Assembly (NCBI GenBank): GCA_019828545.1
Contig: JACVRA010000024.1
Span: 124,001 to 188,000, forward strand
DNA from: Paracamarosporium sp. OC-R06-R3
Taxonomy: Eukaryota > Ascomycota > Dothideomycetes > Pleosporales > Didymosphaeriaceae
Direction: 5' to 3'
Length of the DNA stretch: 64,000 bases
Part shown: positions 12,329 to 22,587 of the stretch, in pieces
Layout: every line of letters begins with the position of its first letter
How positions within the stretch are numbered: position 1 is the first letter of the stretch
The notes under the pieces: model-generated
Database searches by the model: none
Seen by the model: only the letters and a program-made list of their open reading frames with translations
What the model was told of the DNA's origin: nothing
Made by a program: the position numbers and the translations under genes

Positions 12329-13317
12329 TCACCCCTCAACAAAGTCCAGACTACCCTTGCCCACCGTTCCCGCCACTGCATCCGGACCCTTCTGCTGCTT
12401 CAACTTCTCCTCAAACTTGGCAAACTCCTTCATTGCAATCTCTTCCTCCTCGTCCATAACTTGCTGCACACCCTGAACCTCCTCAATATAATGCATCAGC
12501 ATGCTCTCGATGCCGTTCTTTAGCGTCACGGTACTGCTATCGCACGTTCGGCAAGCGCCCCGTAGCTTCAGCAACACCTGGCCATCCTGGAATCCACGGA
12601 ACTCGATGTCTCCGCCGTCTTCCTGGATCGCAGGCCGAATCCGCGTCTCAAGCAGCTCTTTGATCATACCGACGACCTCGTCGTCGTTCTCGTTGTAGGC
12701 GAGCGAGTCCGTCTCGGTGCCCTGCTGGCCGGCTTCTCCGGCGCGATCTTCCACCGTGTTGACAGTCGACTGGCCGCTGACCATATATTCGTTGATAATG
12801 GCGAAGGCTTCGGGCTTGACGTGTGCCCATGGTGTGGCGCTGTCCTTTGTCACGGTAATGTAATCGACGCCGAAGAAGACGGACGTTACACCGTCGATGT
12901 TGAGGAGCTGAGCGGCGAGCGGGGAAGGGTGCGGGGGCGCGAGCGTAGATCGTGGAGAAAGGTATTCGAGGAAGGCAGAGGAAATGGACTCGGGGAGTAC
13001 GCGTTGGTTGGGGTTAAACTTGAGAGCCTGACGGGGATTAATTATATAGAAATGGACTCTTGCAACGATCAACTCACATCTGGGTTGGGCGTTGATTCAG
13101 TCTGGATGAACATTGTGCGCTTTTCTTGTCGGGTGGCGGCGATGGGTGTGCTGCGACTCCATTGTTGTATTCTTGGTCTCTGCTGCAGAGGCGAAGATGT
13201 GATGGGTGATGCTCTTTGGTGCAGACAACGGGCGGCAGCTCTAGAGGCTTGTGACCGTGATGGAGTTGCCCGAGCTATTGCGCGTAAAACAGATCGTGGA
13301 ACTGAAGGTGTTGCCAT
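12329..13317 (-). CDS. NFU1: NFU1 mitochondrial iron-sulfur scaffold
   Basis: Two exons, 13317-13078 (80 aa) and 13027-12329 (232 aa plus stop), are joined over a 50-nt GT-AG intron in phase 0 to give 312 aa. The join restores the Nfu N-domain opening MFIQTESTPNPD-ALKF. The first 60 or so residues are Arg/Ser/Ala-rich with few acids, as expected for a mitochondrial presequence. The C-terminal NifU domain carries the CxxC cluster ligand motif in GACRTCDSST followed by VTLKNGIE. NFU1 accepts a 4Fe-4S cluster from the ISC assembly system and passes it to lipoate synthase and respiratory enzymes in the matrix. After the CxxC domain there is a short acidic/charged tail. It lies head-on downstream of nothing related; the LYS2 gene follows on the same strand. 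Confidence 0.95.
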
Positions 13318-13820
13318 TGTGAAGTTGGAGGTATGGATCAGGAAAGAGAATGGTTGTCAAAGGTATACGATGGCGAGTTCGGCGGGTCTGGCGTGGAAGT
13401 TTTGGCCTCGGCGAATGACGACGTTGGACGCATTATTCAGCTAACCTTCCCAATGCGGTAATTGATGCTTGGTGCGGAAACCCGTCGATTGCCGACCCGT
13501 CGAGGGCAAATGCTAGCTATTCTCACTAACAGGGGCCTTGCTCGCTTGCTTCTCCAACCAGGCAGACTAACTCTTGGAGATCTTGTACGGAATGTACGGA
13601 GCAATCACCGCACTTTGCACGTCTTTCCTAAGAATATGGGACGCATAGATGTCATGAAATCTAACAGCCACTTGGACCTAAGATGTATCTTAAAGACTGG
13701 ATTCAGAATTGAAACAAGGTTGTTTTGTTTAGCCAAGCATTTTAACCACCCTACCTTTTATCTATCCAAACCCATATATTCATCACACATGAGACCAACA
13801 CTTGTAAGGGAAGAAAACCT
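13318..13820. other. Intergenic region NFU1/LYS2
   Basis: Upstream region of NFU1 and 3' flank of the aminoadipate reductase gene. A plus-strand open frame of about 120 codons lies here without any recognisable motif; I do not call it a gene. Confidence 0.45.
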
Positions 13821-16800
13821 CTAAACACCCCTTCGTCCTCCAACCTTGCTCATGCCCTCCTTCATGCTCTCCGTCAATCTTGCCTTCGGCAGCTCCAAAG
13901 ACCCCTTGCCTTCCGGTTTCGGCATGAACCCAAGCTCAATCAGATAGCTCACATACACACCAACCGTGTCCTCCGTCACTGCACCACCCGCGCTCCAGTC
14001 CTGGCCTGTCCACCCAGCATCAGTCTTTAAAGCTAGCGCTGCGTTACGGTCATCGAGCTCTGGTGCCTTGGTATCCGCGGGCAGATCTCCCGTGACAAAG
14101 TGGTAGAGAGGCAAGAGGGCATGCTCCTCCTTTGCACCGCTTTGATCGGCGCAGTATGCCTCCATATTCTTCTTCCATTCGGCGTACGATACTTGAGGAA
14201 CACTATACCCGTACTTCTCAAGGACACCGACAAACGTGTTGATGGTGATACGTGGGTGAGATGTTATCTGCGCGACCCCAACGGGTGCTACGGGCGGGTT
14301 GAGCGATGATGCGACGACAACTCGTGCAACGTGCGTTACTGGTACCATGTTGATGGTGTTCTCAATATCCGGGCGAGACTGCAGCTGGATGCACCCCTTC
14401 AACAGGCGAACGAGGAAGTCATCGGTGATCGTGGTACCCGTCTCAGGGTCTCCCGTCACATACCCAGGCCGAATGACACATCCATTCAACCCCTTCTTAC
14501 CTGCCTGCCTAGTCAAATATTCAGCAGCCCATTTGCTCTGACCGTAGCCTGTTCCGAGGCCTTTGCGTGAGCCTTCCATGTCGTCAGATTCGGGCACACC
14601 AGTACCGCCCTCAGCGATGCTCTTCTCCGAGAGCTTGACGTAGTGGTCGGAATCCAAGACAGAGGTAGAGCTGACGAGGCCAAAGTTCTTTGCTTTGCCA
14701 ACTGCACAGAGTGACAATGCAGTCATCGTGCTCTCGACGTTAGGCGCACGTAGCCTAGAGTAGGGCAGTACCCAGTGCACAAGCGCACCGTTGTGAATGA
14801 CAACGTCGACTGAGTCAGCAAGCTGGTTCCATACGTCTGGCGTAAGGCCAAAATTTGACGATTCAAGGTTGCCTACTAGTGCCGTAATGCGTGATTGCCA
14901 TGAAGCATCCCAAATGCCATATGCCTGGCATGTTTGTTGTATGCGACCTAGTGCAGCATCTGCATCCTTAGCTCGTACAAGGACTGTGACGTTTCCGGGG
15001 CGTGACAGAAGATCCCGAAGGACATAGGCACCCAAAAATCCGGTAGCACCTGTAAGGAAAGTATGGATCTCTTGACCTGGCTTCAAAGGCTCCTTGGTCT
15101 TGAAATCACTCAAATGCTTGGCTAGGTCCCTGGCGTCAGCAGAGTAATCTTCGTCTTCAGGCTCATCGTCGATAGCCTCCGCGGTGTCGAGACGAAGTCC
15201 AATGGGATCTTGCGCTTGGTCGATACTTGATGAAAAGCCCCTGAGCGTTGGGTACTGGAAGATGGTGGTCATGGGCACATCAATATCCTTCCATTGTTGT
15301 CGGATCTTGAAGAACAGTTGCTGCGCAACGATACTATGGCCTCCAAGGTCAAAGAAAGAATCACTTCCACTAATGGTGTCGTCAGTAACACCGCGATCAC
15401 CAAGGAGGTCAGCCCAGATTCCAGCCATTATCTTCTCAGTCTGAGTAAGAGCCTTCCCGAGTTGAGAAGGTCTTCTTGCGCCCGCTGCTGCGAGCTGTGC
15501 TGGTTCTGGGAACGGAAGCGCTGGTCGATCAATCTTGCCGTTCGGGTTGAGCGGGAAGCGAATGAGAGGAACAACGGTGGACGGAACGGCATATGCAGGG
15601 AGCTTCTTCTTAAGATGCTCTCTCACGTCATCTCGAAGATACTTGAATCGCTTAAGCATCGCCACCATACTCGTGTCTTCGGTCGAGTTCTCCGTAACAC
15701 CTCGCTCTTCAAGCCACTGGTACCATCGCTTCATCTCAGGAACAATGTAACCTGAACAGTCAGACCAGTTTTTGCGGTAACCTGGGGAATCGACACTTAC
15801 TGACGAGAGTTGGTTCTTCATAAGCGTCACGTTTTAGTAAGGTGACGTTTTCACGAACCAACGGATGCGCGGCGAGGTGAGAATCAATTTCTCCAAGCTC
15901 AATGCGGAAACCTCGAATTTTGACCTGATTGTCGACTCGTCCTGTACAATGAACGTTGCCATCGGGCCCGTAATGACCCAAGTCGCCAGATCGGTACAGC
16001 CTGTCTCGGGGTCCTTTGTAGAATTCGCGCCAGGGTTCTGCTGCACCCTGGGCTTCCACTTTCTTGTTATCCTCTTCAACCCACTTCTTGGGATCAACAA
16101 ACCAATTTTCAACAAATTTGGTAGCAGTCAGATCAGGAAGACCTAGATACTCCTCTGCTAATCCAGCAGCGCGGACATAAATTTCGCCGCTCTTGCCGGG
16201 TTCACAGATTTTGTTCTTGTCTTCTCGATCAACAACCAGCAGCTGGACATTGTTCATTCCACGACCAGCTGGGATGACCTCGCCTAGGGTGTCTAGGAAT
16301 TCCGGTGCCTCGCTCGCGCTAGGCAATTTGTAGTAGCTTACAGCTCTTTGGGTTTCCGTGGTTCCGTACATGTTCACAATGCGGACGTTAGGAGCGAGAT
16401 TTTGTAGCCTTCTACAATCTCTCCTAATCAACAGATCACCGACGAAGAAGGAATGATGCAAACTTGGGAATACGGCCGAAGCACCTCCGACCAGAATCTG
16501 ACCCATGGCGGGGGTCAGATGGCTCACTGTGGCACCGTACTTGCGCATCCATTCTGCGAGCTTCTCGTGCTGGATGTCTTCTTTGCTAGGCACGAGCAGT
16601 TGTGCGCCCAAGAACAGAGGGGTGAAAATGTCTCGCTGTATAGGATCGTGCGCGATACCCGACAACATAGTGAACTTGTCGTTCTCTGACAGCCCAAATG
16701 TCTCCGCCATCCAAGGGAAATAGTGTGTCAAGGAGAAGTGGCGTCCTTTGACTCCCTTTGGTTTGCCTTCAGACCCTGATGTAAAGGATAAAGTGGGTGT

Positions 16801-17459
16801 TGAATCAGGCCCAACCAACACACCCGGCAATTCTGTCTTGAGTTGCTGCTGGCCGTCCAGCACGTCCTTTCCGTCTTTGTTACTACCACCGACCAGCGAT
16901 CCATCGTCACGAAGCTGCAGTGCTGGGACCTCGGTCCGTAGGTCCAGATTTTCGGATATGTAGCTGCGCACCTGGTCCGAGAGAGGACCTGCCTCCTGGG
17001 TGGCTTTGTCGATGACGACGAGGGCACGGGGCTGAGAGACTTCGAGGTAGATGCATTGGCGGTCAGGAGGGTATCTGCCCATACGTTAGCCTTGGTATCG
17101 GAAGCACTGAGCATGCTGACTCACAATGGATCCAGGACGGAGAAGGTAGCCCCAGCAGCAAGAACAGCCATGATAGCAACGACCAGATCGACGCCGCGGT
17201 GGGCAAAGATCATGACGACCTCGCCGCGCTGTATGCCATTCTGCACCAAATGGTGTGCTAATATGGCCGTGGCCTCGAAGATGTGCTTGTAGGTGAAGTT
17301 GCGCTCCGGCGTCTTGCTGGTAGCGGTTTCGACGACACAAGGTCGGTCGGGGTGCCGCCGCGCATTCGCAGCGAATATTTCGTGGATTGGCCCCTTGAAG
17401 TCAGACCAATGCAGGTCCGCAGCGGGATTGGGGATGTCGCCCTGGGTCACCGAGCCCAT
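13821..17459 (-). CDS. LYS2: L-2-aminoadipate reductase (lysine biosynthesis)
   Basis: Three exons: 17459-17125, 17074-15801 and 15751-13821 (3540 nt, 1179 aa), with 50- and 49-nt introns. The start is the ATG at 17459; the frame stays open further upstream but without another ATG. Domain order follows the family: an adenylation domain (core [12 protein letters not shown]; later YGTTETQ and RSGDLG), a carrier domain with the phosphopantetheine serine in DLGGHS, and a thioester reductase domain with the NADPH motif TGATGFLG. The enzyme activates L-2-aminoadipate with ATP, holds it as a thioester on the carrier and reduces it to the semialdehyde, a fungal-specific step of lysine synthesis. It needs a separate phosphopantetheinyl transferase (Lys5), which is not in this window. 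The SVLDP/LYPPDRQ and EEPTLVS/YIVPEM joins fix both introns. Length is somewhat short of yeast Lys2 (about 1390 aa), as in related fungi with a shorter N-terminus. Confidence 0.94.
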
Positions 17460-18062
17460 GGTTGCGCTCAATGGCGGCGTGACTGGTCGGTATGGAGGGG
17501 TCGCGTGGGCTGCGGGGGGCTCGAGGCGTTGAGAATGAGAATGAGAATGAGAAACTGGAAGAGCAGGCGATGCGTGCGGGACAGTCGAATAAGCAGAGGC
17601 TACCACAAGACGCAGCCCATCCGATTTGAGGTGTGACTCCAAGCTGCAGGGTACGTGGAGAGCATTGGGCGGCACGAGAATGACGCGGTGCGGGACCGCC
17701 TCAAGAAATTTGACGACTCATGCGACATCGGAATAGGTCGATTGACGGTTCCGCGCGCGCCTAAAAGCTGGGGTCGGCATGGATAGTGTTTCGGTCAGCC
17801 CTACGCAACAGAAAAACCATCTTGGGCACAGCACAGCGAAGGAGAGGAGCCGTCGTGGTCTCCCCATTGCTTGCGCGCTGGATCGCTGTTGCCGTATTCC
17901 GCGTTCGCCTTGCCCGTCGCCCCTTCCGCGCTAAACCGCGCCCCGTGGGCCGTACGCGTCCCTTAGGGGCTTCGCAGCGTCTGAAAGCAGACGTGAACCC
18001 TTCACCGATGTCGCGATAATTGCCTGTCTCTTTGCCGTCCCTCCTGTGCCGGCCCAGCCACG
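17460..18062. other. Bidirectional upstream region
   Basis: About 600 bp separate the start codons of the aminoadipate reductase gene (leftward) and the type II membrane protein gene (rightward). It contains a short GAGAAT repeat (listed separately). I could not place a defined regulator site. Confidence 0.5.
17531..17552. repeat. GAGAAT microsatellite, 3.7 units
   Basis: Three full tandem units of GAGAAT plus a partial one. It lies about 70 bp upstream of the aminoadipate reductase start codon, so probably in its 5' leader, where it reads as a pyrimidine-rich CATTCT/ATTCTC tract on the transcribed strand. Confidence 0.8.
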
Positions 18063-20036
18063 ATGCCCGTCCAACGGACGCTGTTCGGCCAGCCTCTTAC
18101 GCTGCGCCTGCCGCCGCGCCGCTTCCAGCTGCTCTTCGTCTTCGTCGTCCTCTTCATAGCCACCATATATGCATTTGGCGCGCCTTCGCCCGACAGCATA
18201 CCCACGTACGACCAAGTGAGGGAGGCGGTAAAAGACCCGCACCTGCCAGATCTCTCTGATCTCAAGGACCACATTCCCAAGCTGCCCACCGAGCTGCCGG
18301 ACCTCCCCAACTTGCCCATCCCTGATGTCTTCGGGCCGCCTGCGCACACGCCTCCAGAGCAAGCCAACAGCACCGCCTCGAGCTCGTATGGCGCCATCAA
18401 ATGGTTCAACGACTTCAAATGGCGCAACCCCTTCTCAAACAAAATCACCCTCGACCAAAACCGCGCCGTGCTCCCGCCGCTTGCGGATCGACCGCCCGTA
18501 TACACCTACTACGAGCCGAAACCGAAGCAGGATAAGGCAACCACAGAGGCAGAGAACAGGTTGATCCTGGCATGGCGAAGGGCATGGTGGGCGCAGGGTT
18601 TCAAGCCTATTGTGCTTTCACACAAAGACGCAGAGGGGTCGCAATACGGATTTGTACAGCGCATGAAGTTAGAACCGAGTGTGGAACTAGAAATCAAGAG
18701 GTGGCTTGCTTGGGGAAACATGGGCGGTGGCATCCTGGCCCACTACTTGGCCCTACCTATGGCACAGTATGATAACCCCATGATCAGCTTCCTGAGAAGA
18801 AAGGAGTATCCCCAGCTCTCTAGGGTCGAGTCGTTGCAGAACGGCATTTTCTTTGGCGAGTCTGCCGCTGTCAACGACGCCATCAAAGAAGTCATCAACC
18901 ATGAGCTTCTTCGGGATGCTGCGGCGAACAAGGACAAGATTGCGAAACTGGCCCTCCAAGACGGAGGGGTGTTTGTCAATCTACTCCCGGCAGACATCGC
19001 GGTTGATAAGAAGGCCAACGGCATCGCGTACTACAGCGATCATGTCGTCAAGAGCGAGTACAAGACCGTCCAAGATAAAAATACCACCCAGGTGGACGGT
19101 CTCAAACTTCTCGCTGATTTGATCAACTCGCACTTGCACTTGACTTTCCAGGAGATTCACCCGGATGGCATCGCTGTCGTTAAACCACTGCCTGAGCACA
19201 CCACTGCTCTCACATATGGAGCCATCGAGATCGGGCGTAACCTTACCCAGTGTCCAAGCACTCCAATGCCCAAATCTTGCCCACCGAATCGTCAGAAATG
19301 CAAGCCATGCGACCCTAACAAACCACCATCTTTCAAGTTGACATCCACCTTCAAGAACACCTCAAGCGTATACTCCATTGGCACTGTACCCCATCCTTAC
19401 ACCCTTACCTCACTCCACTACATGCGCGAAGACATCGACGCCAATTTCTTGCGCAAAGAAGCAGAGCGTAACCTCTGGCTCACGGCTTTGACAAAGGATC
19501 TTCTCGGTGGGGGCCACAGCGAACTCTACCGCGTACTGTTTTTCAAGGAGGAGGTTGCAGCGCTACGCAAAGCCTCGCACTCTCTCTGGCTGACTGCCGA
19601 GCGAACCACCCAAGCAGACCTAGAGTGGGTTTTCGGCTTCAACCTCCCCCAGTCAGCTTCTCCCAACTCCGAACCGAGCTCTCCTTCCAAAGATTCGGAA
19701 CTCATCGTCTTTCCGCGCCCCAGTGAGCCGGCACCTATCAAGGGGGTAGAAGTTCAGGAAGAAAGGTGGATCAGGAACGAGGAGGAACGATTGAAGAAGG
19801 CCAGAGAAGTGCTGTCCGCATCGCGTAAAGCAAAGGAAGAAGATCCCATAAGAGTCAAACTGAAGGAGGTAGAAGACTGGAATCTAGCGGACACCGAGGC
19901 GTGGCGGTTTGCGCGCGCTTTCTCGGCGAGGCGGAGAGTGGAGAGAAAGGTTTGGGAAGAAGAGGAGAAGAAATACTCGGGTTCGGAAAGGAAGGCTGGT
20001 GTTAAGACGGGCGGTGGACGATGGAGTGATAGGTAA
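18063..20036 (+). CDS. Conserved fungal type II membrane protein
   Basis: Single-exon frame of 657 aa from the ATG at 18063. A short basic cytosolic N-terminus is followed by one transmembrane segment at about residues 21-39 (core FVFVVLFIATIYAF). A Pro/Leu/Asp-rich stem (repeats of the type LPDLPNLP) follows, then a large region that would lie in the lumen, with several N-glycosylation sequons and a cysteine cluster around residue 405 (spaced as CPSTPMPKSC and CKPC). The last 130 residues are charged and probably coiled-coil. This topology is that of Golgi glycosyltransferases. Similar proteins are widespread in filamentous ascomycetes, but I see no certain DxD motif or named domain, so a transferase role is only a guess. 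Confidence 0.8.
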   Translation: MPVQRTLFGQPLTLRLPPRRFQLLFVFVVLFIATIYAFGAPSPDSIPTYDQVREAVKDPHLPDLSDLKDHIPKLPTELPDLPNLPIPDVFGPPAHTPPEQANSTASSSYGAIKWFNDFKWRNPFSNKITLDQNRAVLPPLADRPPVYTYYEPKPKQDKATTEAENRLILAWRRAWWAQGFKPIVLSHKDAEGSQYGFVQRMKLEPSVELEIKRWLAWGNMGGGILAHYLALPMAQYDNPMISFLRRKEYPQLSRVESLQNGIFFGESAAVNDAIKEVINHELLRDAAANKDKIAKLALQDGGVFVNLLPADIAVDKKANGIAYYSDHVVKSEYKTVQDKNTTQVDGLKLLADLINSHLHLTFQEIHPDGIAVVKPLPEHTTALTYGAIEIGRNLTQCPSTPMPKSCPPNRQKCKPCDPNKPPSFKLTSTFKNTSSVYSIGTVPHPYTLTSLHYMREDIDANFLRKEAERNLWLTALTKDLLGGGHSELYRVLFFKEEVAALRKASHSLWLTAERTTQADLEWVFGFNLPQSASPNSEPSSPSKDSELIVFPRPSEPAPIKGVEVQEERWIRNEEERLKKAREVLSASRKAKEEDPIRVKLKEVEDWNLADTEAWRFARAFSARRRVERKVWEEEEKKYSGSERKAGVKTGGGRWSDR

Positions 20037-20479
20037 TGTGTATGGGAAGGTGATTTAGATTTTTGGTATGTTTGGATTGCATGGCTTGCGGGATAGCCTG
20101 GCGTTCGAGGCGTGTGGAAGCGGAAGCTCCGTTTGATCATCGTGGGTTCAAGTACTATATCATATAGATAAGCTTATTAGCGCAAAGGTATACTCCTTGT
20201 TCATGAGGTTAGATCATGGAGGTACATTGCAAAGAATGGATCGCTATTGATGATCTTGGGATGAAGAACACTTGCGCGTGATTGCGCTTTCTCCAGGTTA
20301 AGATATAAATTATCAAATGGACAACGAGTTTGTGTAAACCATTGATCCTGGGTGGATATTATTTGTTCCTTGTCTCTTGAGGTTCGTGAGAGCAGAGTAA
20401 GGTTTGCATCTTATACAGAAAAAAAAAAAGATTATACACCACCGCACCACAATTCCCGTATCACACATCTCCACCCATC
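20037..20479. other. Convergent 3' region
   Basis: Space between two genes that end towards each other (type II membrane protein and the 169-aa gene). It holds an 11-A tract at 20419-20429 and is otherwise featureless. Confidence 0.5.
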
Positions 20480-20989
20480 CTATTCCCCCTTCCCCTCACA
20501 AAAAGCCTCCATCCTCCCCCTGACTATACTCCCCAACTCATCCAAACCCTTCACACACCTCACCCCAAACTTCCTACAAACCATCTCCACATTCCCCCTC
20601 TTATAAAACCCCTCCTCACAGCAAACCACCGTCTTCTCCCCATACAACGCAGCATACATACCCAACTCCAACAACGAAATCGGGCACAGAGTCCCCGCCT
20701 TAAAGCAGAACACTATCAGCCCCGCCTTCTCCGGGTGATGCATCTCCCATTCGACGTTTTCCCGCCAGGGCGCGAAAGAGACTTCTTCACGCCAAGTAGC
20801 GTCCCAGTCATCGCGACGGGGGTTGAGGATTTGGATGGGGAGGTCTAAGAGTGTGCTGCTGAGATTACTGGCCCAGTTGTCGATGGGGGATTTCTCGATT
20901 GTACCGAAGAGGATTAGGGAGGGTTTGGTTAGGGTGGGATACGTGGGGGGGAAGTGGATTGTTGCGCGTTGGGGAGTTTGTGTGGTCAT
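20480..20989 (-). CDS. Nucleoside 2-deoxyribosyltransferase-like protein
   Basis: Uninterrupted frame of 169 aa with its ATG at 20989. The Rossmann-like opening PSLILFGTIE, the segment NPRRDDWDATW, the EWE segment, then CFKAGTLCPISLLELGMYAA and VVCCEEGFYKRGNVEMVC follow the pattern of the Nuc_deoxyrib_tr_2 family (PF15891 type), in which ISLLELG carries a conserved active-site Glu. Relatives hydrolyse or transfer the deoxyribose of nucleosides; many fungal and bacterial members are uncharacterised and some sit in phage-defence or modified-nucleotide loci. There is no signal peptide or membrane segment. No neighbouring gene of nucleoside metabolism supports a specific role. The family assignment is from memory of its motifs. 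Confidence 0.82.
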   Translation of the reverse strand: MTTQTPQRATIHFPPTYPTLTKPSLILFGTIEKSPIDNWASNLSSTLLDLPIQILNPRRDDWDATWREEVSFAPWRENVEWEMHHPEKAGLIVFCFKAGTLCPISLLELGMYAALYGEKTVVCCEEGFYKRGNVEMVCRKFGVRCVKGLDELGSIVRGRMEAFCEGKGE

Positions 20990-21984
20990 TCTGTAGAGTG
21001 TTTCATGAGTAAATGTCGTGTTAGAGTTACTGTGGGCAGGCGTAAGGCTGGAGTTACAGTGGTGAACTGCCCCTCTGGAGCTAGTACGAATACGGCTGCG
21101 TGGGGCGAGGGAAGTGCGTTGCAGCCTTGCTATAGCTTTGGAGTCTCAGTCTGTTTGTATTTTCTCGATTTAGGTCAAGACTGACAGGTCGTTCAGTTGT
21201 TCTATTCGCTACGGAAAGCTAGTGAAATTGCTGCAGTATTCAACGGCCCTCTCTATAACGCCAGTTCGTCACGGCTAACCAACAGTGTTTGTACATCAAG
21301 ACCCTAATCACAAAGAAGAACCCGCCCCACTTGATATCCCATTTCCTGACTCGCGGCGAATAAGAGGGCCCTGATGCGCTCGCGTTCAGTCTCGTGGATA
21401 TCGACTACCATGTCTACCTTACAAAGGAGGCAAGCAATCAGACTACTCAGCGTGGTTTCTCGACGAATCATATTGGCCATTGTTAATTGTGTTACTAACT
21501 TTGACAAGTAGCGAGACACGGGTGTTTTCGCAAAACTATATGTAATGTATAGGTGTAAAAATAGCTAAAACATTAAGATACATCAAGCAAACAGGGTTGT
21601 GATCTTGCAGGACCAAGTCACCGTTTGAAGCCACCGAAAAATCGATTTACCTTCACCCTTGAAGTCGCTTCCCCATAAGAAAATATACGCCGATAATTGC
21701 GGTAAGAAACAAGATGCGCCGTACTTAACGCCAGACCATGCAGGTATCGGGCCTGGTTTCTATACTGTTTGCTGCGCAGTAGCAAAAACCAAAGAGAATG
21801 CGCTAACCATGTACGCCATATAATGCTAACAAGACTCTCACAAGAATGAGAAGAAGGAAAACCACACAGACGTAAGGGAAATACTTGTTCCTATGCCCTG
21901 CACCGACGTTTAGAGCGGTTTCACGATTACTCACACACCATCATACACCTACCCACTGCCGCCATGCTCCAAGAGAGCTCTGCA
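20990..21984. other. Intergenic region
   Basis: Upstream flank of the deoxyribosyltransferase-like gene and 3' flank of the DUF7587 gene. A 71-codon frame on the minus strand (21304-21519) has no recognisable motif. Nothing else seen. Confidence 0.45.
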
Positions 21985-22587
21985 TCAACGACTACCACCG
22001 ATAACCCCATAGCTTCGGCTCGCCTTCCTCACCACTGGCGTCTGATCCCGGATGGCCTGCGGGCTGATACGGTACAAGCATAGGTATTCGCCCTCATGCA
22101 GCCATAGCTGATCGGCCGTTAGTTCCTGACCCTTGAGGAGGTTCGCCGCCCAGAAGATTGGTCCGCGCGATAGGTGCTTCGTATCGATGGTGACGACCCA
22201 TGTATCTTCATTGTACAAGGTAGCGAAGTAGCGTGCAATCTCCTCAGCATGAGCCTGACTCCGGTAGACGCTGATGAACGGTGACGAGATGTTGGTTTGT
22301 TGATTGAGATGGGCAAGACCGAAACGGGAGAGAATATTGGTGTAGTTTACGATTGTGGTCTGGTTCTTGGCTCTGAAACCGGTGCTGAAGTCGTACTGGG
22401 TTTGGGCCCGGTTGCGATGGACACGGTAGACAAAGGGTGGGATCGATTCCGGATTGACCTCTGCGCTTGGAGTATTACCCAAGTCTAATCCACCGAGTGG
22501 AAGGTAGTGGGAAGGATGGAGAGAGGACATTGCTGGGTTGTGGTCAGGAAGGGAGTGTAGGAGGGTGCGGCTTGGCTTACTTGACAT
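21985..22587 (-). CDS. DUF7587 protein, ADP-ribosyltransferase-like
   Basis: I infer a tiny first exon of 7 nt (22587-22581, ATGTCAA) and a second exon 22532-21985, joined over a 48-nt intron with GTAAGC, a CTGAC branch site and a CAG acceptor, giving 184 aa. Starting at the second ATG (22530) would lose only three residues. The protein is compact and soluble. Its pattern resembles the fungal DUF7587 family: FVYRVHR near the start, SPFISVYRS in the middle, a TIDT strand, and LHEGEYLCL near the end. These line up in order with the R, S-x-S/T and E elements of R-S-E type ADP-ribosyltransferase folds. That comparison is my inference; many DUF7587 proteins are of unknown activity and accompany self/nonself genes. 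There is no secretion signal. Confidence 0.75.
   Translation of the reverse strand: MSSKPSRTLLHSLPDHNPAMSSLHPSHYLPLGGLDLGNTPSAEVNPESIPPFVYRVHRNRAQTQYDFSTGFRAKNQTTIVNYTNILSRFGLAHLNQQTNISSPFISVYRSQAHAEEIARYFATLYNEDTWVVTIDTKHLSRGPIFWAANLLKGQELTADQLWLHEGEYLCLYRISPQAIRDQTPVVRKASRSYGVIGGSR

Noticed and set aside
21304..21519. 71-codon minus-strand frame
   Set aside because: No start context, motif or partner exon; length is expected by chance.
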